Assembly: GCF_000247815.1 (NCBI RefSeq)
Contig: NC_021676.1
Coordinates: forward strand, 20,512,541 to 20,576,540
Origin: Ficedula albicollis
Taxonomy: Eukaryota; Chordata; Aves; Passeriformes; Muscicapidae
Length of the DNA stretch: 64,000 nucleotides
Reading direction: 5' to 3'
Shown piece by piece: positions 1 through 34,199 of this stretch. Numbering within the stretch: position 1 is the stretch's first letter; the number at the start of each line of letters is the position of its first letter. A program made the position numbers and the translations under genes. Below the pieces are notes generated by a model. That model ran no database searches. It saw only the letters and a program-made list of their open reading frames with translations, and had not been told where the DNA came from.

Positions 1-50
1 GGATACCTGCGGGGTGAGGTCAGAGGCTGAGCGGGGGAGAAACAGCCTCT

Positions 51-751
<701 letters not shown>

Positions 752-1190
752 CTGGGGGAGGCTGTCCCCTCCATCCCAGGGGCTGGGGGAGGCTGATTCC
801 TCCCATCCCTGGGACTGGGGGAGGCTGTCCCCTCCATCTCTGGGGCTGGGATCCTTGGGAGAGGGAGCTCTCCTGTGCCCTGGGCAGCTGGAGCTCACAC
901 AGAGCCTCCCCAGGCACAGCAGGAGTCCCAGTTCTGCTGAGCATCCTCCCAGCCCTGGGGTGCAGCAGCAACCTCTGGCAAACCCAAAATCTGCCTTTCC
1001 TGCAAATGTGGGACAATCCCCTCCATGCTCCAAAGGCTGGAGCCTCACCTGGAGAAAAGGAGGTTCCAGGGGGAGCTCAGAGCCCCTTCCAGAGCCTGAA
1101 GGGGCTCCAGGAGAGCTGCAGAGGGACTGGGGACAAGAACAAGGAGTGACAGGACACAGGGAATGGCTCCCACTGCCAGAGGGCAGGGAT
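752..1190. other. Low-complexity G-rich intergenic sequence
   Basis: Three copies of a CTGGGGGAGGCTGTCCCCTC unit at 752-850, then unique sequence with no supported gene. Confidence 0.6.
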
Positions 1191-1196
1191 GGATTT

Positions 1197-1219
1197 GGGG
1201 GGGGGGGGGGGGGGGGGGG
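1197..1219 (+). other. Short G run (23 bp)
   Basis: Twenty-three G between two copies of a CAGAGGGCAGGGATGGATTT-type repeat. May be genuine or the same artefact. Confidence 0.6.
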
Positions 1220-1227
1220 CCAGAGGG

Positions 1228-1463
1228 CAGGGATGGATTTTGGGATTTTGGGCAGGAATTGCTCCCTGGCAGGGTGGGCAGGGTGGCACAGGTGCCCAGA
1301 GCAGCTGTGGCTGCCCCTGGATCCCTGGCAGTGCCAAGGCCAGGCTGGACACTGGGGTTGGAGCAGCCTGGGACACTGGGAGGTGTCCCTGCCATGGAGG
1401 GGTGGAACAGGGTGGGCTTTAAGGTCCCTTTTAACCCAAACCGTTCTGGGATTCCATAAAATT
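1228..1463 (+). mobile_element. CR1 LINE 3' fragment
   Basis: Matches the CR1 3' end in order: CAGGAATTGCTCCCTGGCAG, GGTGCCCAGAGCAGC, GGCCAGGCTGGACACTGG, GGAGGTGTCCCTGCCATGG, TTTAAGGTCCC and ATTCCATAAA. CR1 is the main avian LINE. Confidence 0.85.
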
Positions 1464-1871
1464 ATGTGAGGGGGTTTCACAGGAGGGAAAGCCTGTGACA
1501 TCCCTGGGGTTAGGCTGTCTCCCAAAATAGCTACAGCCTCTTCCACCGCAGCCAGACTGTCTGGGCAGCCAGGAACTTCCCTCCCCAGAGAGATGAGGTT
1601 CCTCTCCAAACTGCAGAGGGGCAACAGCTCCTTTTGGGGGAACTCTGGCGACTCTTCCTGCCCCATCAGTGGCTGGGAGATCCTCCCAGGTGGGAGCAGC
1701 TTCACTGGGGAATGTCACACCTGGGCAGGGTGAGGAGCTCCACCAGGGCTGTGGTGACCCTGCCTTGAGGGATCCATCCTCCCTCCTTCCCTGTTTTCTG
1801 GGGATGTGAGAGTGGGGAAAAGCAGGGGGATACAGCAGCAGGGACAGTGGGAGCAGGGACAGCAGGGACAG
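1464..1871. other. Intergenic sequence without recognised feature
   Basis: Unique sequence; no coding homology seen on either strand. Confidence 0.5.
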
Positions 1872-2069
1872 TGAGAGCAGGGACACAGGGACAGCCCCTG
1901 GTGCTGGTGGCCCCGAGCAGCAGCACAGCCCCTCTCCAGCCCTGCCAGGGCTGCCTTGGAAGCTTTTCCTGCCGCGGGGAGCAGGGCCCTGGGGAGGAAC
2001 TGCCCTGTACTGCAGGATGTGCGTGTTCACACTGATCGATTGTGCAGCTGCACCTCCAGGGCACGTGCA

Positions 2070-3803
2070 GGGCCACGGACCCTACAGCCACAGAGCCTGT
2101 AACCTACAGACCCTACAGCCACAGAGCCTGTAACCTACAGACCCTACAGCCACAGAGCCTGTAACCTACAGACCCTACAGCCACAGAGCCTGTAACCTAC
2201 AGACCCTACAGCCACAGAGCCTGTAACCTACAGACCCTACAGCCACAGAGCCTGTAACCTACAGACCCTACAGCCACAGAGCCTGTAACCTACAGACCCT
2301 ACAGCCACAGAGCCTGTAACCTACAGACCCTACAGCCACAGAGCCTGTAACCTACAGACCCTACAGCCACAGAGCCTGTAACCTACAGACCCTACAGCCA
2401 CAGAGCCTGTAACCTACAGACCCTACAGCCACAGAGCCTGTAACCTACAGACCCTACAGCCACAGAGCCTGTAACCTACAGACCCTACAGCCACAGAGCC
2501 TGTAACCTACAGACCCTACAGCCACAGAGCCTGTAACCTACAGACCCTACAGCCACAGAGCCTGTAACCTACAGAGCCTGCAACCTACAGACCCTACAGC
2601 CACAGAGCCTGTAACCTATAGACCCTACAGCCACAGAGCCTACAGCCACAGAGCCTGTAATCACAGAGCCTGTAATCTACAGAGCCTACAGCCACAGAGC
2701 CTGTAATCACAGAGCCTGTAATCTACAGAGCCTACAGCCACAGAGCCTGTAATCACAGAGCCTGTAATCTACAGAGCCTACAGCCACAGAGCCTGTAATC
2801 ACAGAGCCTGTAATCTACAGAGCCTACAGCCACAGAGCCTGTAATCACAGAGCCTGTAATCTACAGAGCCTACAGCCACAGAGCCTGTAATCACAGAGCC
2901 TGTAATCTACAGAGCCTACAGCCACAGAGCCTGTAATCACAGAGCCTGTAATCTACAGAGCCTACAGCCACAGAGCCTGTAATCACAGAGCCTGTAATCT
3001 ACAGAGCCTACAGCCACAGAGCCTGTAATCACAGAGCCTGTAATCTACAGAGCCTACAGCCACAGAGCCTGTAATCACAGAGCCTGTAATCTACAGAGCC
3101 TACAGCCACAGAGCCTGTAATCACAGAGCCTGTAATCTACAGAGCCTACAGCCACAGAGCCTGTAATCACAGAGCCTGTAACCTACAGACCCTACAGCCA
3201 CAGAGCCTGTAACCTACAGAGCCTGCAACCTACAGACCATACAGCCACAGAGCCTGTAACCTATAGACCCTACAGCCACAGAGCCTACAGCCACAGAGCC
3301 TGTAATCACAGAGCCTGTAATCTACAGAGCCTACAGCCACAGAGCCTGTAATCACAGAGCCTGTAATCTACAGAGCCTACAGCCACAGAGCCTGTAATCA
3401 CAGAGCCTGTAATCTACAGAGCCTACAGCCACAGAGCCTGTAATCACAGAGCCTGTAATCTACAGAGCCTACAGCCACAGAGCCTGTAATCACAGAGCCT
3501 GTAATCTACAGAGCCTACAGCCACAGAGCCTGTAATCACAGAGCCTGTAATCTACAGAGCCTACAGCCACAGAGCCTGTAATCACAGAGCCTGTAATCTA
3601 CAGAGCCTACAGCCACAGAGCCTGTAATCACAGAGCCTGTAATCTACAGAGCCTACAGCCACAGAGCCTGTAATCACAGAGCCTGTAATCTACAGAGCCT
3701 ACAGCCACAGAGCCTGTAATCACAGAGCCTGTAATCTACAGAGCCTACAGCCACAGAGCCTGTAATCACAGAGCCTGTAACCTACAGACCCTACAGCCAC
3801 ATG
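2070..3803. repeat. CTACAGCCACAGAGCCTGTAA minisatellite
   Basis: 31-bp units on the left and 46-bp units on the right (CCTGTAATCACAGAGCCTGTA), 1.7 kb, in a region without recognised genes. Confidence 0.95.
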
Positions 3804-4277
3804 GGGCTGGAAAATATTTATTTCTGTAGCTTGGCAACACTTGTCACTGCTGTGGGGGTGGAAGGGGCCCGGGGACAGTGACACCCCGAGCATCGCTGTG
3901 ACTCAGAGGGGAAAAACTCAGTGACACTGCTGCCAGCAGCACGGTGGGGACAGTCCCACAGCAGCCAGGGATGGGGGCTGGGTGTCCCCACAGAGCCCTG
4001 GGTGACACAGACACCTCTGGGTGTCACAGACACCTCTGAGTGTGTCCTGGTGTGAAGGACAGGTGTCTGCTGAGAGCAGGGACACAGGGACAGCCCCTGG
4101 TGCTGGTGGCCCCGAGCAGCAGCACAGCCCCTCTCCAGCCCTGCCAGGGCTGCCTTGGAAGCTTTTCCTGCCGCGGGGAGCAGGGCCCTGGGGAGGAACT
4201 GCCCTGTACTGCAGGATGTGCGTGTTCACACTGATCGATTGTGCAGCTGCACCTCCAGGGCACGTGCAGGGCCACGG

Positions 4278-4850
4278 ACCCTACAGCCACAGAGCCTGTA
4301 ACCTACAGACCCTACAGCCACAGAGCCTGTAATCTACAGAGCCTGCAACCTACAGACCCTACAGCCACAGAGCCTGTAACCTATAGACCCTACAGCCACA
4401 GAGCCTACAGCCACAGAGCCTGTAATCACAGAGCCTGTAATCTACAGAGCCTACAGCCACAGAGCCTGTAATCACAGAGCCTGTAATCTACAGAGCCTAC
4501 AGCCACAGAGCCTGTAATCACAGAGCCTGTAATCTACAGAGCCTACAGCCACAGAGCCTGTAATCACAGAGCCTGTAACCTGCAGACCCTACAGCCACAG
4601 ACCCTACAGCCCAGAGATCCTATAACCCACAGACCCTGTAACCCACGGATCCTATAACCCACAGACCCTATAATCACAGACTTTGTAACCTACAGACCCT
4701 GCAACCCACAGACATTCCTGCACACACGCCCTGTAACATACAGACCCTGTAATCACAGACCCTGCAACCCAGAGATCCTGTAACCCACAGACCCTGTAAC
4801 CCACAGACACTGTAACCCGTGGATCCTACAACCCACAGACCCTGTGCTGA
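4278..4850. repeat. Second CTACAGCCACAGAGCCTGTAA minisatellite block
   Basis: Shorter, more degenerate block of the same units, in the second copy of the segmental duplication; right part decays to CCCACAGACCCTGTAA. Confidence 0.93.
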
Positions 4851-5298
4851 GGGGACAGCTCAGCCATGGGACAGGAGCAGCTCCCACCCACCCACCCCGA
4901 CCCCAAGGGGCTGGAGGAGCCCGGGGTGACCCCCAAGCTGCTCCTGGCAACCCCCACAACAAACAAACCAACCCCGGGGTGTCACCAGGGCTGTGCTGTG
5001 GCTGTGGGGGTTATCGACCTCAGCACATTTGGGGCTGGAAAATATTTATTTCTGTAGCTTGGCAACACTTGTCACTGCTGTGGGGGTGGAAGGGGCCCGG
5101 GGACAGTGACACCCCGAGCATCGCTGTGACTCAGAGGGGAAAAACTCAGTGACACTGCTGCCAGCAGCACGGTGGGGACAGTCCCACAGCAGCCAGGGAT
5201 GGGGGCTGGGTGTCCCCACAGAGCCCTGGGTGACACAGACACCTCTGGGTGTCACAGACACCTCTGAGTGTGTCCTGGTGTGAAGGACAGGTGTCTGC

Positions 5299-6270
<972 letters not shown>

Positions 6271-6468
6271 AAAGGCGGGAGGGGAACCCCTGGGGCACCC
6301 AGCATCCCATCCGGGGCCAAAGCCCAGCTTGGCAGGGCAAAGCCACGTCCCTGGGCTGCTGCCAGGGGCAGCACCCGAGGGAAGTGGCAGCAGAGCCCCC
6401 GATCCATCCCCATGGTTCAAACACAGCAGGACCCCCTGATCCATCCCAGCAGGACCCCCTGATCCATC

Positions 6469-8625
<2,157 letters not shown>

Positions 8626-8633
8626 TCACATCT
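8626..8633 (-). CDS. RGCC-like terminal exon (coding part)
   Basis: After acceptor CTGCAG only AG ATG TGA is coding, completing the ending EEM and stop. RGCC also ends with a terminal methionine. Such a tiny coding end is easily missed by gene predictors. Confidence 0.8.
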
Positions 8634-11244
8634 CTGCAGGGGGACACAGAAAACGGCGACAGTCAGCAGGGTTAGAATCTGGGAATGCTGCAGCTCTGCT
8701 CCCCTCCCTCCCTCCCTGCACAGGGACCCCTCCCAGCAGCCACCTCATTTTGGGATGGGAACAGAGAGCAGAACTGTGCCTTGCACAGTCTGGGTGGGGG
8801 GAAATGGGTTTTTTTTAACCCAGGTTCCCTCCAGCCTGTGCCTTGCACAGTCTGGGTGGGGGGAAATGGTTTTGTTTTAACCCAGGTTCCCTCCAGCCTG
8901 TCACAAAGGGCCCCTGTGGGAGGAAGTGGCCTCTGCCTCAGTTTCCCCAGCAAAGCAGCCGGGGGGGAGCAGCCAAATCCTGCAGAGATGGGCAGCACAG
9001 CATCACCCCCTCTCCCAGGGACACCCCAGGCTCTGACCAGGAGGGAAACAAACACCTGGAGCAGGACAGGTGACCCTGCCACCAGCCAGAGCCACCCTCC
9101 TCCCTCCTGATGGGGGAGCTTAGGATACACCACAAGGAAAGAGACTTTGTTTTCCTCCTGCTCAAGTAAAGAGCAGCCTCTGAGCAGCACCTGGAGGTCC
9201 TTGGGTATCTTCCCAAAAACATCAGCAGGTGTCCAGCCCAGGTGTCTCATCCCAGGTGTCACATCCCAGGTGTCCCACCCCAGGTGTCACATCCCAGGAA
9301 CCCCAGCCCAGGAACCCCAGCCCAGATGTCACATCCCAGGTGTCCCAGCCCCAGTGTCCCAGCCCAGGTGTTCCAGCCCAGGTGTCACATCCCAGATGTC
9401 ACGTCCCAGGTGTCATATCCCAGGTGTCACATCCCAGGTGTCCCAGCCCCTGGGAAGCGCAGGGACCAAGGTTGCCCACGTACCCTCCAAGGCTTTATCC
9501 AGGTCTGCAATGAACTCCTCCAGCTCCTGCGTGTCTCCAAGCTTTGCTTTGGGGAAAAACACAGTTTCCCTCAGTTTCCCTCAGTTTCCCTGCAGTTCCC
9601 ATTCCCCCTGCCACTGGGGAGAGGAGAGACCCCAGCCCCCTGTTCCTGACACAGCTGTGTCTGTCCCAGCCCCGACTGGGAAAATCCCAACCCAGCTCCT
9701 GCCAGGAGCTCATTCCCACTCTGCAGAGCCCCCCTGGCACCCCCTCTCCAGGGCTGGCTGTCACCCCCACCCAAACCCAGCTGAGCAGAGGGAAGGAAGC
9801 CCTGCACACCCTTTGGGCGGGGCCAGGCTCACCTTTGGAGGGGAAGGTGTCAGCTGGGGTGTTGAGGTGCTCCTCGCTGGAGTTGAGGCTGCTCCCTGGG
9901 GACGTGCTGGCACCTGAGGACACACAGCATCAGTCCCTGGCCCTGGGCACAGGGTGGCACACTCTTGGGGACCCCATCTGCTCCTCCCCTGCTTCCAGGA
10001 ATGCTTGGAACAATGGAATTAAGTTTCTTTCTCAGGTCAAAGAGCACCAGAGGTTGCCTGGGCACAGTTACAAGGACAGGGTTATTACAGGGAACTGGGC
10101 TATCCCCAACCTCCCGTGGTCCTGCAGCAGCCCTGGCAGATGGTGGCAGGTCCTGGGCTGGTATCCAGTGCTCATCCCCCACATTGCTCAACCCCAATAT
10201 TGCTCATCCCCCACACTGCTCATCCCCCACACTGCTCATCCCCAAAATTGCTCATCTAGCCCACCAGGGATGAGTCAAGCAGCATCAGCAGGAGGGTGGA
10301 GGAACCACAGAGCTCCCACCCTGACTGACACCATCCTCATCCCCCAGCCCCACTCACCACTGTCATTCTCCAGCCCCAGACTCACTCTCCAGCTCATTGA
10401 TGTCATGCCTCAGCCCCAGATTTTCCAATGCCATCCCCCAGTCTCACTCCCCAGTTCTCCAGTGTCACCCCCCAGCCCTAAACTCACTCCCCAGTTCTGC
10501 AGTGTCACCCCCAGCCCCAGACTCACTCTCCAGTGTCACCCCCAGGCCAGACTCACTCTCCAGCTCGTCGATGCCACTGTCATACACGCTCTGTCCCGCT
10601 CTCCTCTTCAGCTCCTGCAGGTGCTGCTGGTACTGGCTCGCAGGGCCCCGCTCAAAGTCCTCCATCACCTCGTGGAACTCCCTCAGCAGCTCGCTGAGCT
10701 CCTCGGCCATGCCTGGGGACACACGGGGTGTTGGGGGGCCCAGCAGGGCCAGCAGGAGCCCCTGGCATTGGCCCAGTACACGCACCCTTGGTGCCTCCAG
10801 CACACCCCGCTCAGCCCCAGCCCGGTAAGAACTGCTCCTACACAGGCTTGACACAACCCCAGCAGGGCTTGGATGGGAAGGGACCCCAAATCCCACCCAG
10901 CGCCACCCGTGCCATGGCAGGGACACCTCCCACCGTCCCAGGTGCTGCCGGCCCCGGGGTCCAGCCGGGCCCTGGGCACTGCAGGGACGCAGGGGCAGCT
11001 CCGGCCAGGCTGGCGGCACAGGGAGCGAGGGGACAGGGCACGATCCGGCCGGGACAGCCCCGAGCCCCGGCTCCGTCCCGGCTCCATCCCGGCTCCATCC
11101 CGGCTCGGTCCCGGCTCGGCCCCGGCTCCGTCCCAGCTCCATCCCGGCTCGGTCCCGGCTCCATCCCGGCTCGGTCCCGGGGCTGCTGCTAAGGGGGTTC
11201 CGAGGAGGCGGCATCGCACGGTTCGGCTCGGTTCGGCACTTACC
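8626..11244 (-). CDS. RGCC-like, regulator of cell cycle paralogue (101 aa, 5 exons)
   Basis: Small RGCC (response gene to complement 32) family protein; RGCC modulates CDK1 and is induced by complement and p53 (family knowledge). A non-coding first exon ends at 11244 (donor GTAAGT). Coding exons are 10712-10557, 9913-9833, 9546-9484 and 8633-8626, all in phase, with the start ATG at 10710-10708 and TGA at 8628-8626. The 101-residue product has SELLREFHEVMEDF and YQQHLQELKRRAGQS (RGCC: YEEHLERMKRRSSAS), NSSEEHLNTPADTFPSK, and KLGDTQELEEFIADLDKAL (RGCC: KLGDTKELEAFIADLDKTL), ending EEM where RGCC ends ASM. It is shorter than RGCC at the N-terminus and too divergent to be its orthologue. Span includes the untranslated first exon. 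Confidence 0.9.
8770..8900. repeat. Tandem duplication, about 61 bp
   Basis: TGCCTTGCACAGTCTGGGTG with following GGGGAAATGGTTTT and TTTAACCCAGGTTCCC occurs twice in RGCC-like intron 4. Confidence 0.9.
9238..9447. repeat. 14-bp minisatellite, about 15 copies
   Basis: Unit CCCAGGTGTCACAT with small variants (CCCAGGAACCCCAG and others), in RGCC-like intron 4 starting 37 bases past the donor. Confidence 0.95.
9484..9546 (-). CDS. RGCC-like exon 4
   Basis: 63 bp, acceptor CCAAAG, donor GTACGT. Encodes KLGDTQELEEFIADLDKAL, the most conserved RGCC motif. A 14-bp minisatellite begins 37 bases past the donor. Confidence 0.94.
9833..9913 (-). CDS. RGCC-like exon 3
   Basis: 81 bp, acceptor CCTCAG, donor GTGAGC. 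Encodes ASTSPGSSLNSSEEHLNTP and ADTFPSK, aligning to the serine-rich RGCC segment around SDEKLNSPTDS. Confidence 0.9.
10330..10556 (-). repeat. Degenerate tandem copies of an exon end and splice donor
   Basis: Intron 2 of RGCC-like starts with several repeats of GGAGAGTGAGTCTGG-type sequence. The copy at 10379-10410 also repeats coding bases of the exon end (an IDELES-like reading). About five GTGAG(T) motifs lie within 180 bases of the true donor. Confidence 0.8.
10557..10712 (-). CDS. RGCC-like exon 2 (start codon)
   Basis: 156 bp, acceptor CCCCAG, donor GTGAGT. ATG is the third base onward; encodes MAEELSELLREFHEVMEDF, ERGPASQYQQHLQELKRR and QSVYDSGIDELE. Part of its 3' end with the donor is copied in the intron at 10379-10410. 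Confidence 0.92.
10865..11020 (-). mobile_element. CR1 fragment in RGCC-like intron 1
   Basis: Antisense CR1: GGATGGGAAGGGACCCCAAA, CCATGGCAGGGACACCTCCC, CTGGGCACTGCAGGGA. Confidence 0.75.
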
Positions 11245-11300
11245 GGCTGTTCTGCTCGGTTCGGCTCGGCTCGGTTCGGGTCTCACCGGCCGCTCGGCTC
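11244..11300 (-). other. RGCC-like untranslated exon 1, 3' end and donor
   Basis: CAGCCG followed by GTAAGTG on the minus strand (exon end 11244) is the best donor upstream of the start-codon exon. It merges upstream into the 63-bp array, whose units carry the similar GCCG-GTGAGAG. Exon start unknown. Confidence 0.5.
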
Positions 11301-12336
11301 GGTTCAGTTCGGTTCGGCTCGGCTCGGTTCGGCTCGGTTCGGCTCTCACCGGCCGCTCGGCTCGGTTCAGTTCGGTTCGGCTCGGCTCGGTTCGGCTCGG
11401 TTCGGCTCTCACCGGCCGCTCGGCTCGGTTCAGTTCGGTTCGGCTCGGCTCGGTTCGGCTCGGTTCGGCTCTCACCGGCCGCTCGGCTCGGTTCAGTTCG
11501 GTTCGGCTCGGCTCGGTTCGGCTCGGTTCGGCTCTCACCGGCCGCTCGGCTCGGTTCAGTTCGGTTCGGCTCGGCTCGGTTCGGCTCGGTTCGGCTCTCA
11601 CCGGCCGCTCGGCTCGGTTCAGTTCGGTTCGGCTCGGCTCGGTTCGGCTCGGTTCGGCTCTCACCGGCCGCTCGGCTCGGTTCAGTTCGGTTCGGCTCGG
11701 CTCGGTTCGGCTCGGTTCGGCTCTCACCGGCCGCTCGGCTCGGTTCAGTTCGGTTCGGCTCGGCTCGGTTCGGCTCGGTTCGGCTCTCACCGGCCGCTCG
11801 GCTCGGTTCAGTTCGGTTCGGCTCGGCTCGGTTCGGCTCGGTTCGGCTCTCACCGGCCGCTCGGCTCGGTTCAGTTCGGTTCGGCTCGGCTCGGTTCGGC
11901 TCGGTTCGGCTCTCACCGGCCGCTCGGCTCGGTTCAGTTCGGTTCGGCTCGGCTCGGTTCGGCTCGGTTCGGCTCTCACCGGCCGCTCGGCTCGGTTCAG
12001 TTCGGTTCGGCTCGGCTCGGTTCGGCTCGGTTCGGCTCTCACCGGCCGCTCGGCTCGGTTCAGTTCGGTTCGGCTCGGCTCGGTTCGGCTCGGTTCGGCT
12101 CTCACCGGCCGCTCGGCTCGGTTCAGTTCGGTTCGGCTCGGCTCGGTTCGGCTCGGTTCGGCTCTCACCGGCCGCTCGGCTCGGTTCAGTTCGGTTCGGC
12201 TCGGCTCGGTTCGGCTCGGTTCGGCTCTCACCGGCCGCTCGGCTCGGTTCAGTTCGGTTCGGCTCGGCTCGGTTCGGCTCGGTTCGGCTCTCACCGGCCG
12301 CTCGGCTCGGTTCAGTTCGGTTCGGCTCGGCTCGGG
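11245..12336 (-). repeat. 63-bp TTCGG-rich minisatellite, 17 copies, at RGCC-like exon 1
   Basis: Units share TCTCACC every 63 bases from 11281 to 12289 (17 occurrences) with almost no differences between units. On the gene's sense strand each unit carries GGCCG followed by GTGAGAG, an intact splice-donor motif. A short variant unit precedes the probable exon 1 donor at 11244. The period of 21 codons makes long false open frames on both strands. Confidence 0.95.
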
Positions 12337-12993
12337 AACCCCAAACAAACAACCCCAAATAGACATCCCAAAGCCCCCCAAACCCCCAGCAGGAGATGGG
12401 ACGCGGGGCTCGGGCTCACTCCCAGGGTCGAGGGACAGACGGCCTGCAGTGCCGGGAGGGTGAGGATATTGGGGTCAGGCTGGGTAATAGGGTCAGATTG
12501 GGTTTTCGGGTCAGGCTGGATATTGGGGTCAGGCTGGATTTTAGGAAAAATTCCTTCCTGGCACGGGTGCCCCGGGCAGGGTGGAGTGCCCGTCCCCGGA
12601 GGGGTTTAACAGCCCTGTGCACGCGACATTTGGGGACACGGGTCGGGGTGGCCTTGGCAGTGCAGGGAATGTTGGGCTGCTGGGCTTGGGGGGCTTTTCC
12701 AGCCTCAGGGGTGCCACAGGTTTCCCAGAGCTCAGAGCGCTGGATGCTGCTCAGAGACACGGGGGGTTTAAAAAAATGAGCTGGGCTCTGCTTTGTTTGC
12801 TGTTGGCTCTGAACCCACCCCTGGATCCCACTCCTGCAGATTCATACCCGGTGCGAGGGGGCTTTGGTGGGGCTGGACCTAAAAACCAGCCAGAGCCACC
12901 CCAAAAACAGCAACCCTAACCAGCAGTGACCCCCCCCAACCCAAACAGCGACCACCCCCAAAACAGTGAGAGCCACCATCCTCCCCCAAATAT
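12337..12993. other. Upstream flank of RGCC-like
   Basis: Contains GGGTCAGGCTGGATTTTAG repeats (12470-12545) and a diverged CR1 fragment on the plus strand (12537-12740). No gene recognised; the RGCC-like promoter probably lies here or in the 63-bp array. Confidence 0.4.
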
Positions 12994-13052
12994 NNNNNNN
13001 NNNNNNNNNNNNNNNNNNNNNNNNNNNNNNNNNNNNNNNNNNNNNNNNNNNN
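12994..13052. other. Assembly gap (59 N)
   Basis: Run of N between CCAAATAT and an A9 tract, inside a CAGCCACCCCAAAA-type simple region upstream of RGCC-like. Confidence 0.99.
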
Positions 13053-13555
13053 AAAAAAAAAGCCCCATCCTCCAACAGCCACCCCAAAAGCAGCCAGCCC
13101 CCCTAAAGCAGACACCCCAGCAGCCACAACCCCTCCCGTGCCAGCAAAGATCCAGACTGATCGCTTGAGGTGACCCCAAGGCTTGCAGGGGCCAAGAGCC
13201 CAGAAGAACAGAAGCAAGAACAGAACCTGGAGTGGGACAAAAGCCAGGCAGCCCCCCCAGAGCGGGTGCAGAGCACCCCAAGGCTCCGTGGTGAGTTTGG
13301 AGCCGCCTGGGGAGGGGATTTTTATTTGGTGATGCTGGGATGGAACAGCCCCGGGGTCTCTGAGCAGCCTGGGCTGCCCTCAAGTGGAGTTTGCAGCAAT
13401 GTCCCATCAACGCTGCCAGGGATAAACACCCTCTGTGGGTCAGAGAGCTCCCAGGGAGCTCCCCGCGCCCTCATTTTGGTGCTGGGAAAGTGAAATCCAA
13501 CAGGAATTTCCTGCAGAGAGCTGCCAGCATCCCTGCCACATCCTGCAATCCGGGA

Positions 13556-13700
13556 ATCACGGCAGGTTCGGGTGGGAAGGGACTCTAAAGCCCATCCCAG
13601 CCCATTCCACCTCCCAGTGCTCCACCCAGCCTGGTCTGGGACACTTCCAGGGATCCGCAGCTGCTCTGGGCACCCTGTGCCGCCGTCCCAGCACCCCAGG
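13556..13700 (-). mobile_element. CR1 fragment
   Basis: Antisense CR1: GGGTGGGAAGGGACTCTAAA, CACTTCCAGGGATCCGCAGC, CTGGGCACCCTGTGCC. Confidence 0.75.
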
Positions 13701-14109
13701 AAGGAGTTTGAAAGGCTGGGGGCTGCTCTGGCAGCAGGAACAATCCCAGCCAGAGGCACGGCTGGGCTGGCTCCCCAGCGGGCACTCAGTGTTCTGGTGG
13801 AACCTCCCGCGGCCTCGTGGTGTCCCAAATTTATCTGTTGCTGCAGACCCAACAGCCCTGCTGCCCTCCGGAGCTTATCAGCTGCCAGGGGGTCCCAGCG
13901 GCTATCTCACAGCACAGGCTCCTCCGGGAAATGCCTCCCCACCCCTCCCCACTGAGCTGATCCACAGGGAAGGAGCTCTGCACAACAGAACCCAGCCCCG
14001 GGCAGGTCTGGGTGCCTTCAGAGCAGCCCTGGGGGCAGGCTGTGCGGGAATGTGGAGTATTGTTTGCAGAAGTACTGCTTTGTCCCCAGAAACACCCTGC
14101 TGTGGCTGC

Positions 14110-14200
14110 CCCATCCCTGGAAAGGCTCAAGGTCAGGCTGGATGGAGCAGCCTGGTGCTGTGGGAGGTGTCCCTGCCTGTGCCAGGGCATCACTGCCCTC
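14110..14200 (+). mobile_element. CR1 fragment
   Basis: Sense CR1: AAGGTCAGGCTGGATGGAGC then GGGAGGTGTCCCTGCC. Confidence 0.7.
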
Positions 14201-14538
14201 AGGGGGGAGAATTTCTCTGAATTTCCCTGAATTTCTCTGAATTTCTCTCAGTTTCTCTGAATTTCTCTCAGTTTCTCTGTCTGGCTATGCCCCCTGGCAG
14301 TGGGAAGCCGTTCCCCTTGTCCTGTCCCTCCAGGCCATTACAAAAACATTCGGATGCATGAGCAAAGTCCCTCTGAGCCATCTCTGCTCCAGGCTGAGCA
14401 GCCCCAGCTCCCAGCAGGGATGCTCCAGGGATGGAAATCCATTTCCCAAGCTGCTGGGAGAAGGAGGCTGTGCTGAGACCTGCAGGGAGCTGCCAGCCTG
14501 GCAGCTGAGCCAGGGGTTTTTTTGGGGTTTTGTGCTCC

Positions 14539-34016
<19,478 letters not shown>

Positions 34017-34199
34017 CCCGGGGCCGAGCCGAGGAAACCGCACCTGTGTGACAGGGACACATGGCAGCGACACCTGCCTGGGGACGGGAGCCGCTGGCAG
34101 CTCCCCGGGGAGTCCCTGCAGCGCACACCCGTCCCTCTGTCCCTCTCCAAAGAGCCCCAGCCACACCATCTCGCTTCAGCCTTCCCTGGAGGCAGCGGG

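Larger units (their letters stand above)
1872..5298 (+). repeat. Segmental tandem duplication
   Basis: 1872-2123 recurs at 4071-4322 and 3803-4070 recurs at 5031-5298. The two ~2.2 and ~1.2 kb units each consist of a unique left block, the CTACAG minisatellite and a unique right block (GGGGCTGGAAAATATTTATT). Near-identity of the unique blocks indicates a young duplication or a false one. Confidence 0.9.
13321..14538 (-). other. ARHGAP36: ARHGAP36 3' untranslated region (inferred)
   Basis: Past the TAG the minus strand has no further exon. It carries two CR1 fragments (14110-14200 and 13556-13700) and reaches an AATAAA at 13326-13321 followed by AATCCCC. Extent inferred from that hexamer. Confidence 0.35.

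Noticed and set aside
2070..4850. Regular repeats considered as a CRISPR array
   Set aside because: Vertebrate sequence; units are contiguous with no variable spacers.
11240..12381. Open frames of several hundred codons with a repeated 21-residue unit on both strands
   Set aside because: Produced by a 63-bp minisatellite whose period is a multiple of three; no coding homology.
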